A stretch of DNA of 64,000 nt from Combretum micranthum (lineage: Eukaryota; Streptophyta; Magnoliopsida; Myrtales; Combretaceae): assembly GCA_024138025.1 (NCBI GenBank), contig JAMXBD010000424.1, positions 124,001 to 188,000 of the forward strand, read 5' to 3'. Of the stretch, positions 1 through 11,958 are shown piece after piece. The notes under the pieces are model-generated. The model had not been told where the DNA came from, ran no database searches, and worked only from the letters and a program-made list of their open reading frames with translations. The position numbers and the translations under genes are program-made. Position 1 is the stretch's first letter. Every line of letters starts with the position of its first letter.

Positions 1-544
1 ATATCAATAACCATCCTATTGATGCTTGATTTAGTTTTTGAGACTTTTGGAGATCTAAAGACTCTTTTTGTTATCTTTGGATTGTCAGTATAATTTAGAA
101 TGCTATTAGACATAGAACCTAGTATATTATAGTTTGACCATTAGTGATTGATTTGTAGAAGTGCGTTGGTGTTAAATTTTTGTTTTACAGTTATTAAAGT
201 TATCTATATTATTATATTATTTATTTTATTATTTAATTAATATAGGTTTTTGAGATTTAACATGTCTATAACTAATTTAAACACATGACCAGCTGCCGGC
301 TAGACTAGCCTTATTCTAGGGATGTTATGGGCACTATCTTGGAAAATTAAAATGTTATACTAATAATTCCCAAAATTTATAATGTTGAAATTTAACCTTA
401 TTTTTACTACAACATACTTTTTGTAACCAGAAGCTATTACAAGCAGCAAACAAATTTTAGCAATACTGTCATTAAGCATTATGTATATATATAGAATGCG
501 TAAATAGATTAAGGTACTATATTTGGTAGTCAAGCTTTGGTTTC

Positions 545-655
545 TTTAGAGATTATGCCAAAAGGACTAGTCTGAAAACTCTTTGGTGATGCTATTTAAG
601 GTAGAGGTTGATGTATTTTAACCTTATGGGTTATGGCATGAGCATGAGGTGCATT
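545..655 (+). repeat. Direct repeat, copy 1 (about 110 bp)
   Basis: Begins TTTAGAGATTATGC and shares most of its bases with 1247-1356 in the same orientation, by eye about 70-75% identical. The two copies lie about 700 bp apart. No coding sense was recognised; it could be a decayed duplicated transposon segment. Confidence 0.6.
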
Positions 656-1246
656 TTCCAAAGAGAACATTACTCTTTAGTTAACTATCTTCACTTTAAT
701 TGGAGGAAATTACAATTTTTGTCAAACTATTTATACTCCACAAGTGTATTGAACAAGAGAGAGACATAAAAAGAGGCCAAAACCAAAGTATAGTACAAAA
801 AAATTTGCAAAAAGAAGTAGGGTAAAAAGCCATGGTTAAAGTAAAATAGACATACAAAGAAATACAATAAGAACATAACTTACAAAATAAATTAAGGTGT
901 TACACTTGTAATAAGGAAGAACATATGGCTAAAGTATGTCATAAAAGGTATCATAGTATACTATGACAAGCTTTTAGTAGAATGTGAATGAATGGAGTTT
1001 TCTGCAAAAGTTTCCTTATAATAGCTGTAGAAATCTTCCTCAACCATTGTAACATACCTACCTCCGCTATCTTCAAATAAAGCTTTTGTAAGTTTCTATT
1101 CATCATGTTTGGCTTTTTTTTTTTTTTTTCTAAAATATAAAGATAACCATGCTCTAAAACTTTACCAAGTTTTTGTATCATGCGATAAGATTTTATCGCA
1201 TGGATAAAATGATTAAGGCGCCATACTTATAATAAAGCTTTGTTAT

Positions 1247-1356
1247 TTTAGAGATTATGCTAAACGAGCTAGCCTAAAAAGCATTTGGTGAAGCTATTTA
1301 AGACAAAGTTGCCGTGTTATATTCTTATAGATTATGATGTGGACATGAAATACATT
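1247..1356 (+). repeat. Direct repeat, copy 2 (about 110 bp)
   Basis: Second copy of the repeat at 545-655. It keeps the start TTTAGAGATTATGC and words such as AGCTATTTAAG. Divergence suggests an old duplication. Confidence 0.6.
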
Positions 1357-1502
1357 ATAAAAAAAATATTATTTCTCCAATTAATTGTTTTTGTTTTAAT
1401 TATTTCTTCCTACCATGAAGTCTTATCCTAATATAAAATAATGGCAACTTTGTGGAGGGTTAGTGGTACTTTCTTTTTAATACTAAGAACTATTTGATGC
1501 GA

Positions 1503-1830
1503 TTTGATGTTTTGGTTTTGGATCCTAATTCCTGCAGCACCCAACGACCGCCAACCACTATCCTCCATTAATGTACCCTCCCCACAGACCGTCGAATCAC
1601 TCTGCGTTTGCGTGATTTATTTCAAATCCAAAATTGGAAGGAAATACGGAGAGCGTTGGCACTGTTACTTCTCCCATAAATGGGACGGTAGTTGATGGTA
1701 GGATTTTTAAATTTATAAAGATTGTTTTTCTTACGGCTTTATGGCCATAATCTTCGCAGGTGCAGTACATACCGCATTATTCCTAGGCTAAGCTGATTGT
1801 ATACAACCAATCAAGTGATGGTTCACAAAT
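1503..1830. other. GC-normal island, function unknown
   Basis: A block of about 330 bp with clearly higher GC than its flanks, containing CCCTCCCCACAGACCGTCG-type sequence. The plus-strand open frame at 1504-1695 has no recognisable domain. It could be low-copy promoter or exon-remnant DNA that escaped the AT-rich decay around it. Confidence 0.3.
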
Positions 1831-4615
1831 CTTCATGACCCTTTTATATTCAATATGCATGTGGACATAATTTTTGTTTAAACACAGCATGCCATGGATA
1901 ATTCCTCTTAATATCTATATATATATATATATAATTGTGTATATATCATAATAAAAATAATAATATTTAACCTTTGAATTAATATCTCATTTTACAGTGA
2001 GAGAACTACGCTATACGATAGAGTTTATTTGAACACATTTTAAGTTTTTTTGAAAGTTTACAATTTACTTTTTTTTTTTAATAATAATTATAATCATGTA
2101 TTTAATCATCTAGCATTTACCACATGTTTCCAATATGTATTTAGTTTACTTTTATTCTTAAATATCCTTTATAAAGGGCATAAAATGTTTTTCTAATATT
2201 TTGTTATATCTCAGCTCATTCTCCGACACAAGACAAACACTTATTATTTCTATATTCCTACTTAAGCTTACAGGTGTACAAGCATATAACAAGCTAACTT
2301 TAACATAAAAGTCTACAAGACTGTATCATTTAAATTTTTAATGACTTATCATAGAATTGAAGTGATTTCAAAGAATCAATCTAATTAGACCAAATTCCAA
2401 AGCTATTTAATGGAATAACTTATTGTTTAGGCTCCTAGTTTAAAAGCACATTTTATTCTTAGTTAAATACTTCTAAACTAACGTGTGGTAAATTTGAGAT
2501 AGAATGAGCTTAAATTGTATATTTATTTATATGGGCTTGACTCGTAGATTGAGTGACATGATCTAATAGGTTCAATTTTTTATTGTAATAACTTAGAAAG
2601 ATTTGGCATGGTGGGTTTAGAATAAGGATCATTAGATTTCTCAAGCAGCCTCATATATACAAGAGGATGGTGACTGGCCTTGTCCAATAGTAGCTCATTT
2701 AGGATAAATATGAATTGAGCTTACTTCATATCATCCGTCAATCACTGGGATAATCTAACGGTTGTCATTCATACCGAAATCCGAGCTGCAAAATATATAC
2801 ATATATATACACACTTCATACAATATGTGAAATTTATAAATGAGATTAGTTATCAATTCCAATCTAAACTTTTTTAGACATTTAAATATCAGTTTTATCA
2901 ACTTTTCATATGATGGTAAATAGTAATCATAGTTGTCAAAATTACAATTTTATTCATTTGATTCTATGAGTTCACGATTTTAGGAGGTCCTTCTAAGCTG
3001 ACTCATGCAAAAAATTGTTTTTTTTTTATAAAATTTTATGATTTTAACTGAGTCTATAAGTGAATATGACAGGATCTAACTTTTCAGTTTATCGATTTTA
3101 CCTATTTGAGTCAAATAAGCTAAAATATAATAAATACAATTGTGTTTTTATAAGCTCATCAATTATTGGGATGATAAATTTATCTTATTATGTTTTAATT
3201 TTACTTTCACATACTCTCTATAGTCTATATCTCTTCCCTCCCTCCCCACAAGCGTCATGTTCTACATTTATAGCATTCTTTCAAATCAAGTTATAGCAAT
3301 AAAGTTTATAAGAAAACTTATTTATTTCAATTATATAATTAATAATTTAATATAAATTAAAAAGTTTGATTCTTTTTCACTTCATAGATTATTTCAAAGA
3401 AAGTAATTGAAAATAACTTAATTTTAACTCTACTTGCTTTTTTTATATATGTTAGATTATAAATTAAGACTTATTATGAGAAGGAAATTTTAATTGCTTT
3501 ATTTTTTCATCCATTATATATTTCAAGTATTTTACGACTTTTATGAATATATATGTATAGTTTTTTAAAGCTATTTTGGATGGGTTGTATAAATTTACAT
3601 TCCTATATTTAGATTTTACATTTCAATTTTATAAAATATTTGAAAATTTTACATAAAATCACGAGATTGACAACTTTGACAATAATACATATTTTTAATA
3701 ATTTATAAATCTATATTTTTTTTCCCTAAACTTTACAAATATGCATTGAAGTTAAATATTCTAAGTTTTTTTTATTTACTCGAGAAACAATAATATAATC
3801 AAATTTATATTATAAAATATTTATTGAATTAAATTATATATATGGCTGATGATTTCAAAAAGATTTTTACATAAATATTAAAAACGTACTTACTTCGATA
3901 AAAACTATAATATATAAGACAGTTTACTCCCATTTGAAAAATAAAGATAGTTATAAGGAGAAAATTAGAGAAAAGAGGGTTGGTATATTAGCTGGAGGAA
4001 AAAAATATATAAATTAGTGCTGTTAGGTTATTATGATAGATAAGGTAAAAGGTTAATATCCATTAATTATTAGTAATAAAGAATATTATTAAATGATAAT
4101 TAATAAAAATCTATTGTAAAATTTTTTGAAGTCTAGATTTCATGTATATACTTTATAGAATAGATCAATATATAAATAAAAGTAGGTATAATATATATAG
4201 AGAGAAGAAATATAGTTAAATAAAATATTATAAGAATACTCTTAGGTATAATTCTATAGGGTAGAAGTAGGTACTCTTGTGGCTGGAAATAGAGACTTGG
4301 CTTTTTTCGCTAAGTGTACTTTTTTTTAAATATAATCTACCTTAAAAGAAAAATCCATTGATTTACCAATATCAAAAATCAAACTTAGATTCTCCGTGTA
4401 AAAATAATAGAACTAAACACTATACTATAATTTTGGATCATATCTTAAAGATACAATTTAACATAAGATGAAATGTTTTCTCAATATACAATTTGAAATA
4501 CATTGTTTTTAGATTTTTTTTCTTTTCAGTGGCCTCTACTTTTTATTTCCTTTACCCTAGAAATCACACCGTTTATCTTCCCATTAACTAAATTATTAAA
4601 TCATTTTTCGATAAA
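1831..4615. other. AT-rich intergenic DNA
   Basis: No gene is supported. It holds a TA microsatellite at about 1916-1933, another near 4858-4870, and many poly-T runs. A possible old hAT-like inverted repeat lies at about 2930-3676, with TAGTTGTCAA at the left and TTGACAACT at the right, but no matching 8-bp target duplication was found. Confidence 0.55.
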
Positions 4616-5585
4616 CTATTGATTACTTTATAGAAGAGACAGCCAGTTTAGCCGGTACCTCTGGAAGAGCCAGAGGACAACGCCCGTAAGGCAATAATTG
4701 GTGGTAGGTTTTTATTTTTTTAATTTTTTTGGGCTGCAATTGGTAGTAGGTTCGGTTCGGAAGAGTAAACTGATGGGTAAACATTTATCTATTTATTCTT
4801 AATAGGATTTTCATTAAAATATATCATATAAAAACGAGGTGCGCATATACATACACACATATATATATATCCACAGCTGACACCGCATTTCTTGTACGCC
4901 TCATTTCGTCTGCTGTTTCCCTGTTTGATAATGCATAACTAATATGATTAATTTATAAATAAAATTATTAATTTTTTATCGAAGTTATATTTTTATTGAT
5001 TTTAATAATCATGTGTCCAAATTTCTGGATATTTTTATGTATTCTTATTATTTCTTAATAGCAGGTGAACAGTTGGCATAAGGAAAGGTTAAAGGTTGGG
5101 TCCCACAGAATCTGACCCCCCACAGTTGTCTTGTTATTGGACTACCTACATACATACACGCTGTGCATTAATGAAGCCGGCGGCTGTCAGGTAAAGTCAA
5201 AAAACTTGAGGTGGTCCCACCCAACTCTTGCTACACGACACGTACCCTTCCGATTGGTTCAATCTTACCGCGTGCTTTGTCTCTGGCCCCACTATTGTGA
5301 GACCAAGCGCTATAGTCTTGACGCGTGTCATTTAAGTCGTCGTCCAGCGAGGACCACGAAGAGAGGAGCAACCTCATTTATGGTCTGTCTGTTCTTTTAC
5401 TCTGACCCCTTCTTCTCATTGGCCCACCCCCCAAAAAAAAAAAAAATCCTTTCTTCTCACCGGCCTTATCTTGTTTCCAATGGATTTTCTTTTTCTACCC
5501 TCTTTTCTTTTTCTTTTTTTTTTTTTTTTTCTGTTTGGTCTATTTTCCTGTTTTGTGGTTCTTGTTTTGTTTCGGTTTAGGAAAA
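4616..5585 (+). promoter_or_regulatory. GC-normal, promoter-like tract
   Basis: From about 5050 to 5450 the base composition is near 50% GC, unlike the flanks. It contains ACGT-core elements (GACACGTACC near 5238, GACGCGTGTCA near 5319) of the ABRE/G-box kind, a TTGAC W-box core near 5317, and a strong pyrimidine tract at about 5440-5575 like a plant 5' leader. No coding exon follows within the next 2 kb. The frame at 5131-5580 runs through the pyrimidine tract and resembles no protein. This may be an orphan promoter or a captured promoter fragment; the regulatory role is inferred. Confidence 0.3.
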
Positions 5586-6477
5586 AATATATATATATAT
5601 ATCTATATTTTCATTAAAATTTATAAAAATACCACCAAATTAAAAATAATCTTTTACTTCTTTTTTAGATTAATTTTTTATCGATAGCATTTTTTCAATT
5701 CTTGTTATAATAATATTTTATTCCTTATCTTTTTTTTGTTTTATGATCTTTTTTCCCTTTTTATCCAAAAGAAAAATCATTTCATTACTAAATATTTAAA
5801 ATTTTCCATTAAATTCTAATAGCATAACAACTTTTTTACCCTAAAGGATATATCCTATGGAAGGAATCCAAATAAAGTAATTACGAATGAAAAAGTCAAT
5901 ATATATATATATATATATATTGCGTCCGAGCTAAATACATCCAGAAGAAACAAGAGATAGAAGCATTATTGGCTTGTTTTATCATGTTACCAATCCTTAA
6001 TTCCAACAAAGTTTGCATGAATCAATAATATATTGAACAACGAGAGAAGACTCCACTTTAAGGGAAGAATTGCACAAATTATGATGGATGCACACCTTAA
6101 GGCCCTCTTCTACTAATAACAGCTCCATGTAATCAATGAAAGAAGTTATACAAATCTTTCCGATCATAAAATTCATAAGACTATAGGAGTTACCAGCCAA
6201 ATCACCCCCAAGATGCTCCATCACTATTTAGAGAACCATTCATGTTTAGCTCGAACAATCTAGAACAAGGAAACGACCACCTTGCAACTATAATTATCTT
6301 TGTACAGTAATTAAAATGCAATAGGCTTTTCCAATAGGTTTTTCCTATCTAATGATAAAATCCTTGCCTGAGCAAAAATGAAATATTAGTAGGACAAAGA
6401 TAAAATACCTTCAAATTATACATTGTTGATTGCTTTTGAAACACTTCGAGACCGTTTATAGATAGCTATCAGCCTTA
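5586..6477. other. AT-rich intergenic DNA
   Basis: TA microsatellites lie at about 5588-5602 and 5899-5920. No gene, RNA or mobile-element end was recognised. Confidence 0.5.
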
Positions 6478-6886
6478 GCATTATGTTTGGAAAGAGAGGA
6501 AGAATTAGGAAGAAAGAAAAGTGGGAGGAAAGAATTAGACTGAAAAGAAAAGGTAATGAAAAATTACAAATCTCCTTATTTAGATAAGAAGAGAAAGAAA
6601 GTGGAAGAAAAATTAATGATATTTTATTTTTTATTTTGTTAAAAATCATATAAGTCCTTATATTTTTAAAATATGCATTTGTTTCAAGGGTAATATTGTT
6701 ATTTTTATTGATGCCCCTTTCAATTCTCTCCAAACTGGGGAAAATTGTTTTTGTGGGCACAAGGAAAAATTTTATTTCCAGTATCCGTCCCCTCCCCTTT
6801 TCTGTTATGTTCCAAACAATATAAAACTATACTTTTCCCTTCACATTTCTCTTCTCCCCCTTCTTTCTCTCAATCTAAACATAATG
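6478..6886. mobile_element. MITE-like inverted-repeat element
   Basis: The left end reads GCATTATGTTTGG and the right end CTAAACATAATG, an inverted pair. The arms continue as a purine-rich left side (GGAAAGAGAGGAAGAA) and a pyrimidine-rich right side (CTTCTCCCCCTTCTTTCTC). The element is flanked by TTA on the left and TAA on the right. Length is about 409 bp with no coding capacity. Ends and superfamily are uncertain; Tourist-like is possible. Confidence 0.5.
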
Positions 6887-7020
6887 TAAGAGATTTAAAC
6901 ATGCCGGAATGTGAAAGCAAAATTGATTGCATGCGAGGATAGAGATTTAATAGCACTTTATCTATTAAAGTGCCAATCCATTAGGGATCTACCTATGCTG
7001 CTAGGAAAAAAAGTAATCTT

Positions 7021-7064
7021 ATATATATATATATAATATATAATGTATGTATGTATGTATGTAT
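7021..7064. repeat. TA and GTAT microsatellites
   Basis: A TA run at about 7021-7036 is followed by repeated ATGT units up to about 7064. Confidence 0.85.
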
Positions 7065-7282
7065 ATTAGAGGCCACCAAATTAACAATTGATGTGAGCTT
7101 CAGAATTATTGTAAAATTAAAAAAAAGAAACAAAGTCAAGAGATGGGAAAAAAAACCGACCAAGCTATAATGGTCTTGGTAGTGTATTTTGTACATTGGT
7201 TTATAATTTCTCATGTAGCTATGTTCTCGTAAGATCATACAAGAAAAATTACTTTGGTTTAGTAGGCATGAGAATAAAAACC

Positions 7283-7716
7283 AACTGTTAATGGGTATGT
7301 TTAGACAATGGCTCCTTAAGCTAAGCCCAACATGTTTAGAGCATGAGCCAATTAGATTACTAATGGGCCGACCCCCATTCTTAACCCGTAATATATCTTC
7401 AAGACCGAGTAGACCCCTTGGATCCATAGTTCTACTCAGGTATTATCAATCTACTCAACATACCATTCACTTGCTTGACTAGAATCATACACATCAACAA
7501 ACTATTAATAGGTATATTTAGACAATAGCTCCTTAAGCAAAGCCCAACATGTTTAGAGCATGAGCTAACTCAACTACTGATGGCCTAACCCCCATTCTTA
7601 ACCTAGAACATGACTTCAAGACCACATAGACCCATTAGATCCCTAGTTCTTCTCGGGCATTACCGGTCTACTCAGCATATTGGTTAGTTCTATATTGGGT
7701 GAGTTGTATAACATTT
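7283..7716 (+). repeat. 217-bp tandem duplication
   Basis: Two adjacent units of about 217 bp (7283-7499 and 7500-7716) share the order of words GGTATGTTTAGACAAT / GGTATATTTAGACAAT, CCCAACATGTTTAGAGCATG, CCCCCATTCTTAACC and TTCAAGACC. By eye identity is about 80-85%. The array lies just left of the Athila LTR at 7805. No coding sense was recognised. Confidence 0.85.
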
Positions 7717-7804
7717 TCAAAATTACAACTCGAAGTTGAAGTTTTCAAAATTTATAAAACTAATTAGCTCTTTTCGACTTTAGTTTAGCAACTTCCAACA
7801 TCCA

Positions 7805-9361
7805 TGATAAGCGCACCTACCGAAATATTATAGAAAGAATTAAGTCAAATCCCAAGGGATCGGTGGCAGCTAGTAGACTCACATTCCATCTATTATCTAG
7901 CTAAAGAAAAACTTAGAAACACATAAGCGAAAATAGAAGCTAGGCTAGGTTAATGAAAATATTCATAAACATTTATTGGGCAAAATTGGAAAAAATGGGT
8001 TTGTAACTTCTGCAAAACAGCAGCCTAGGGTTTACTACACCAACTCCTTATCATGTGATTTCATAAGAGAAATTACTTCGAAAGAGTGGTTTGATTAGGA
8101 TATTTGTACTGCTAGATTCACTGAGTTAAACTAAAACTTCTCTCGAAGTCAGTAGTTCTAGATCTAGATGCTAGACTCGCATAAAGAATAAGAATCCTTT
8201 GTTTGAACGTCTCTCGAGGTAGATAGGATCATCTCCATTAGTACCCACATATATATTCAAGAGAATGACCTCTCGGCCTATTCAATTGAAATCAAAACAT
8301 GAATCTAACACAATGTACCACACAGTTAGACTTACGAAAATAAAACAAGTTACTAATTACAAATATCTAGTAACTTATACTTGAAAGCGAATTTGAAATC
8401 ACATGTATCAGGATTTTGATTCATAAACCCTAAGCTGTATGAGATTATTTCTCAATGGATTTAAGCATTAAAGCACAAGATTCAGAAGAAAAAAAGCAGA
8501 TTGAAGAATAATTCAATTAAAGCTCAAAATATTGCAAACATTACAAACATCGGGTTTAAAATGATTTTACCCAGAAAACTATGAGTCCTCTAAAGCAAGA
8601 AAAAAATGGAATTTTTTTTTTTTTTGCCTTAGAATTCTCTCTCTCTAAGCTATGTTAGGGAAATTTACAATAATATACAATCCTTCTACAACGCATGCTT
8701 ATCCATTTATTTACAAGCTCAAGGCACACAAATCATAATGGATTTATTGCTGACGTGGTGTAACGGAATTCTCTTTTCTTCCCACGCACTCGTTTGATCG
8801 TATACTTAATTGTCGCGGGTCACATTGTTGCTTGGTCAAGTACTCGAGATGACAAAGAAATAAGGCTCAACATTTAAAACGCTCAAAGTACTTATGTTTT
8901 TGTCCATCCATCTATCGAGGGTGAATTTAAGTGCATCGAGGGCTCGAAGACTTGAGGTTCGGCATTGATCTAACAAAAATTGGTCTTTAAATAGCAACCA
9001 TCAAGGGTTATGAGGTTTGACAGAAGCTTTTTGCAGATTGAGACTCGACGACCTCAGAACACTTGTCGAGAGTCATGTCGACGGCACGAAATTGAGGCGT
9101 GACAGAACATGTTTCATTGTTTTACTTCATCTTTTGGCCTCGATGAGGATTTTAGAAGGGCTCGACTTGGTTCAATTTTGACTTTATTTCCTGTTCAACT
9201 CCGAATCTGATAAAAACACTTCATTTCTTCTTCTTCGGATTCAATGAGTTACAAAACAACAATTAATATCAAAAGCACAAGATTTATGAGAATTTAATCA
9301 AAATTATACAAAAAATGAGCTCAAATTCCCATGAAAAATATAGAGTAAAAGAGACTTATCA
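7805..9361 (-). repeat. 3' LTR of Athila-like element
   Basis: It begins TGATAAG at 7805 and ends CTTATCA at 9361, giving 1557 bp with 7-bp inverted ends, typical of TG...CA LTRs. On the minus strand a polypurine tract lies directly before the LTR start. Length fits the Athila group, whose LTRs are usually about 1.2-2 kb. No second copy is in the window because the element is truncated. Confidence 0.8.
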
Positions 9362-9376
9362 AATTCCCTCACACTT
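9362..9376 (-). other. Polypurine tract of Athila-like element
   Basis: On the minus strand it reads AAGTGTGAGGGAATT and directly abuts the LTR start TGATAAG. This is the expected place and composition for the plus-strand primer of a Ty3/gypsy element. A GAGGACAAG word just upstream is repeated in the block at 10409-10446. Confidence 0.8.
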
Positions 9377-10761
9377 AACTTGTCCTCAAGCAAAATCACT
9401 TCAAATCAACAAGGCTTAAGAAAACAAATTATAAATGGAATTTTTGACCAGACCAAATAAGATTCAAATCATCTCAGCACTTCGAATATTTTATCATCTA
9501 TAATTGTGCTGAAGTTACTTTTGTTAAAATCACAGAACTTATCTAAGAAAATCAGCCTTTACCCTCATCATTTAATAAAGAATTCCAAGGCAAAAATTAT
9601 TCAAAAGATCAATCAGAGTAAGAAAGAAACTCAATTAACTTCTTACCCTTCTACATAAAAGTATGTAATTCCTTAATTACTTCTCTAAGCAGAGTACTAA
9701 AAAATGAATGCATATACATCAGTTCATCTCTGAATCTTTTTTCTTGTTTTGTGTTTTTTTTTATTGTTTATTAAAAGTTTTAGAGGGGAAGGTTTTTGCC
9801 TTCTTCTTTATAATTCCTCTAGACTGGTTTTTGCCTGCTTCTTTTCGCTTTTTTTTTTTTTTTTTTTGGCATGGCTTATTTAAAATTGAAAGAGAAGGCA
9901 AAAACTTTTCTTCTGAGGGACTAACTCATGCCCATTTCAATCCTAAGGCATGGTTAATTTTTCAATTTTTGTTTTGTTTTCTAGTTTTAAATTAAGGCCG
10001 AAGGAAAAATCATCAAGTTATGATCATTATTTGAACATCCACTAGGGATTAAACAGCTCTCAAAACTATCAAATTGAAAAACATATGAATCATTTGAGAT
10101 TTTATAAGAAAATTGAGTGTCCTTACTAAGGACCTTAAGCTAATTCCAGCTCTGAATTTTTAGATTAAATAACGAGTAAGACTACTTTACATGGATATTG
10201 TAAAGTGATTTGAACAATGAAAAGATAACTCAATCTCATGATAATTTCATTTATCATTCAGCTGATTTGATTTTCAAAAAATTTTGGTCAAATTTTTAAC
10301 CATTTCATTGACTTCTTGTTATTTTTTTTTTATGGAAAATTGATATTTGTCAGCACATACTTTATATCAGCAAAAGTCAACATTTAACTCATCATCTTGC
10401 TAATCCTTCACCCACACTTAAACTAAACATTGTCCTCAATGTTTAATCAGCATGTAAAATTAGACAAGGGATTTAAATCAAATAAGTTTAGGAAAAATAT
10501 AAAATTGAGATGTTAAGGAAAACTTCTCTTGTGTGACGCTCAAGGGTCAAATTGTTGTCACGGTCTTCATTGCCTTGTGTAATTCCGTTCTAATAGAAAC
10601 TCTCAACATTATTAGTAAGCATCAAGGCTCAATCAAAGCCTCGATAAAGTAATGGACAAAAGTTTTAAGAAAAAGAGTATGCATTTATTAAAAGAATGTC
10701 TAAAGAATTAAATAATGTGTTTGTTTAATATCTTAAGCTTGACAACTTTTTCTCTCAAAAC
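9377..10761 (-). other. 3' untranslated region of Athila-like element
   Basis: About 1.4 kb between the end of pol and the polypurine tract without credible coding frames; long T runs at 9740-9870 and 10320-10332. Long noncoding spacers between pol and the 3' LTR are usual in the Athila lineage. It contains the PPT-like block at 10409-10446. Confidence 0.65.
10409..10446 (-). repeat. Second PPT-like block in the UTR
   Basis: On the minus strand this contains TTGAGGACAATG and then AAGTGTGGGTG, a near copy of the CTTGAGGACAAG...AAGTGTGAGGG block next to the 3' LTR. The two lie about 1.05 kb apart. It may be a conserved RNA or priming signal of the family, or an old internal duplication. Confidence 0.6.
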
Positions 10762-11958
10762 TTAATGCGCCTGCATTAGATTCAATTCTTCCATTTTCCT
10801 GAGATCATGTGATGGCCCCTTGTATAGTTTCAATCTTTGGCCATTGACCTTGAAAGTTTCACCATCTGAACCTTCAACTTCTACAGCACCATGTGGAAAA
10901 CCTTGTGCACCTTGAAGGGTCCTGACCATATTGATTTAAGCTTGCCAAGAAAAAGCTTTAATCTTTAGTTGAACAATAAAACTTGGTCGCCTTCTTGAAA
11001 TTCATGTGGAAGCTTGATCTTTGAATCATGCCATTTCTTAACCTTTTCTTTGTATATCCCGTTATTCTCATATGCCTCCAATCTCAATTCATCCAGCTCA
11101 TTAATCTGAGAAAATCTTTTCTTGCCAGCAGCTACAAGGTCATAATTTACCAGCTTGATAGCCCAATATGCTCTGTGCTCTAATTCCACGGGTAGATGAC
11201 ATGCTTTTCCATACACTATTCTATATGGAGTTGTACCTAGTGGTGTTTTGAAAACTGTTCTATGTGCCCATAGTGCATCATCCAACTTTTTAGCCCAATC
11301 CTTCCAATTAGATGCTACTATTTTTTCCAATTTGCTTGAGTTATCTATTAGAGATCTTGGCTTGTTCACTTGTTTGTGGGTGATAAGGGGTAGATACCTG
11401 ATGGTATACACCATATCTTCTTAAAACCTTTTCAATTTGATTGTTACAAAAATGGATACCCCTATCACTAATTAAAGCACGTGGACTTCCGAATATTGAA
11501 AATAATTTTTTCAAAAAACTTGTGATAATTTTGGCATCATTGGTAGAGCAAGGTTAAGCTTCCACTTGTTTTGAAACATAATCAACAGCTACTAGAATAT
11601 ATTTGTTACTAAAGGATGTGGGGAATGGTCCTATGAAGTCGATGCCCCATGCATAAAAAATTTTGCATTCTAAAATAAATTTCTAAGGCATTTCATCCCT
11701 TTTCTAAACATTCCCTATCCTTTGGCAACTGTCGCAATTGGAAACCAAATTTTTTATGTCTTTAAAAAATGGAAGGCCAATAGAACCAACTTCCAAAACC
11801 TTATGGATTGTTCTTTTTGTACCATAATGACCTTTAGTTGGCCCACTATGGCAATGATTTAAAATTTTTCGGCCTTCTTTGTGTGAAACGCATCGTCTAA
11901 TTACTTGGTCTGAGCAAATTTGAAAGAGATATGGATCTTCCCAAAAATAATTTTTCAA
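10762..11958 (-). pseudogene. Integrase domain, Athila-like
   Basis: The zinc-binding H2C2 region is visible (H-C-H-S-G-P-T-K-G-H then C-D-S-C) at about 11885-11715. The core follows in other frames, with [10 protein letters not shown] near 11650 (first Asp) and SDRGIHFCN near 11470 (second Asp). The catalytic Glu expected after HPQTS-x-Q is Lys (codon at 11356-11358). The last part (11414-10965) reads DDALWAHRTVFKTPLG and GKACHLPVELEHRAYW; the C-terminal WSGPF motif sits near 10930. Integrase would insert element DNA into chromosomes; this copy has lost a catalytic residue and is frameshifted. Confidence 0.92.

Larger units (their letters stand above)
1..1502. other. AT-rich intergenic DNA
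   Basis: No coding region is supported. The stretch has short A and T runs and one diverged direct repeat (545-655 and 1247-1356, listed separately). The short minus-strand open frame near 951-1181 has low-complexity lysine-rich content and no recognisable family. Confidence 0.6.
7805..10762 (-). mobile_element. Athila-like 3' LTR and 3' UTR block
   Basis: The noncoding 3' part of the truncated Ty3/gypsy element at 7805-14085. The order on the minus strand is pol end, long UTR, polypurine tract, 3' LTR. The LTR is flanked by inverted TGATAAG / CTTATCA. The 5' part of the element (gag, primer site, 5' LTR) is missing, so no target duplication can be checked. Confidence 0.8.

Noticed and set aside
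2930..3676. hAT MITE with TAGTTGTCAA ends
   Set aside because: The inverted ends are short and the flanks (AGTAATCA and TGACAATA) do not form an 8-bp duplication.
5131..5580. 149-codon open frame as a gene
   Set aside because: Its second half is the translation of a pyrimidine tract (F/S-rich) and nothing in it matches a known domain; no splice structure was seen.
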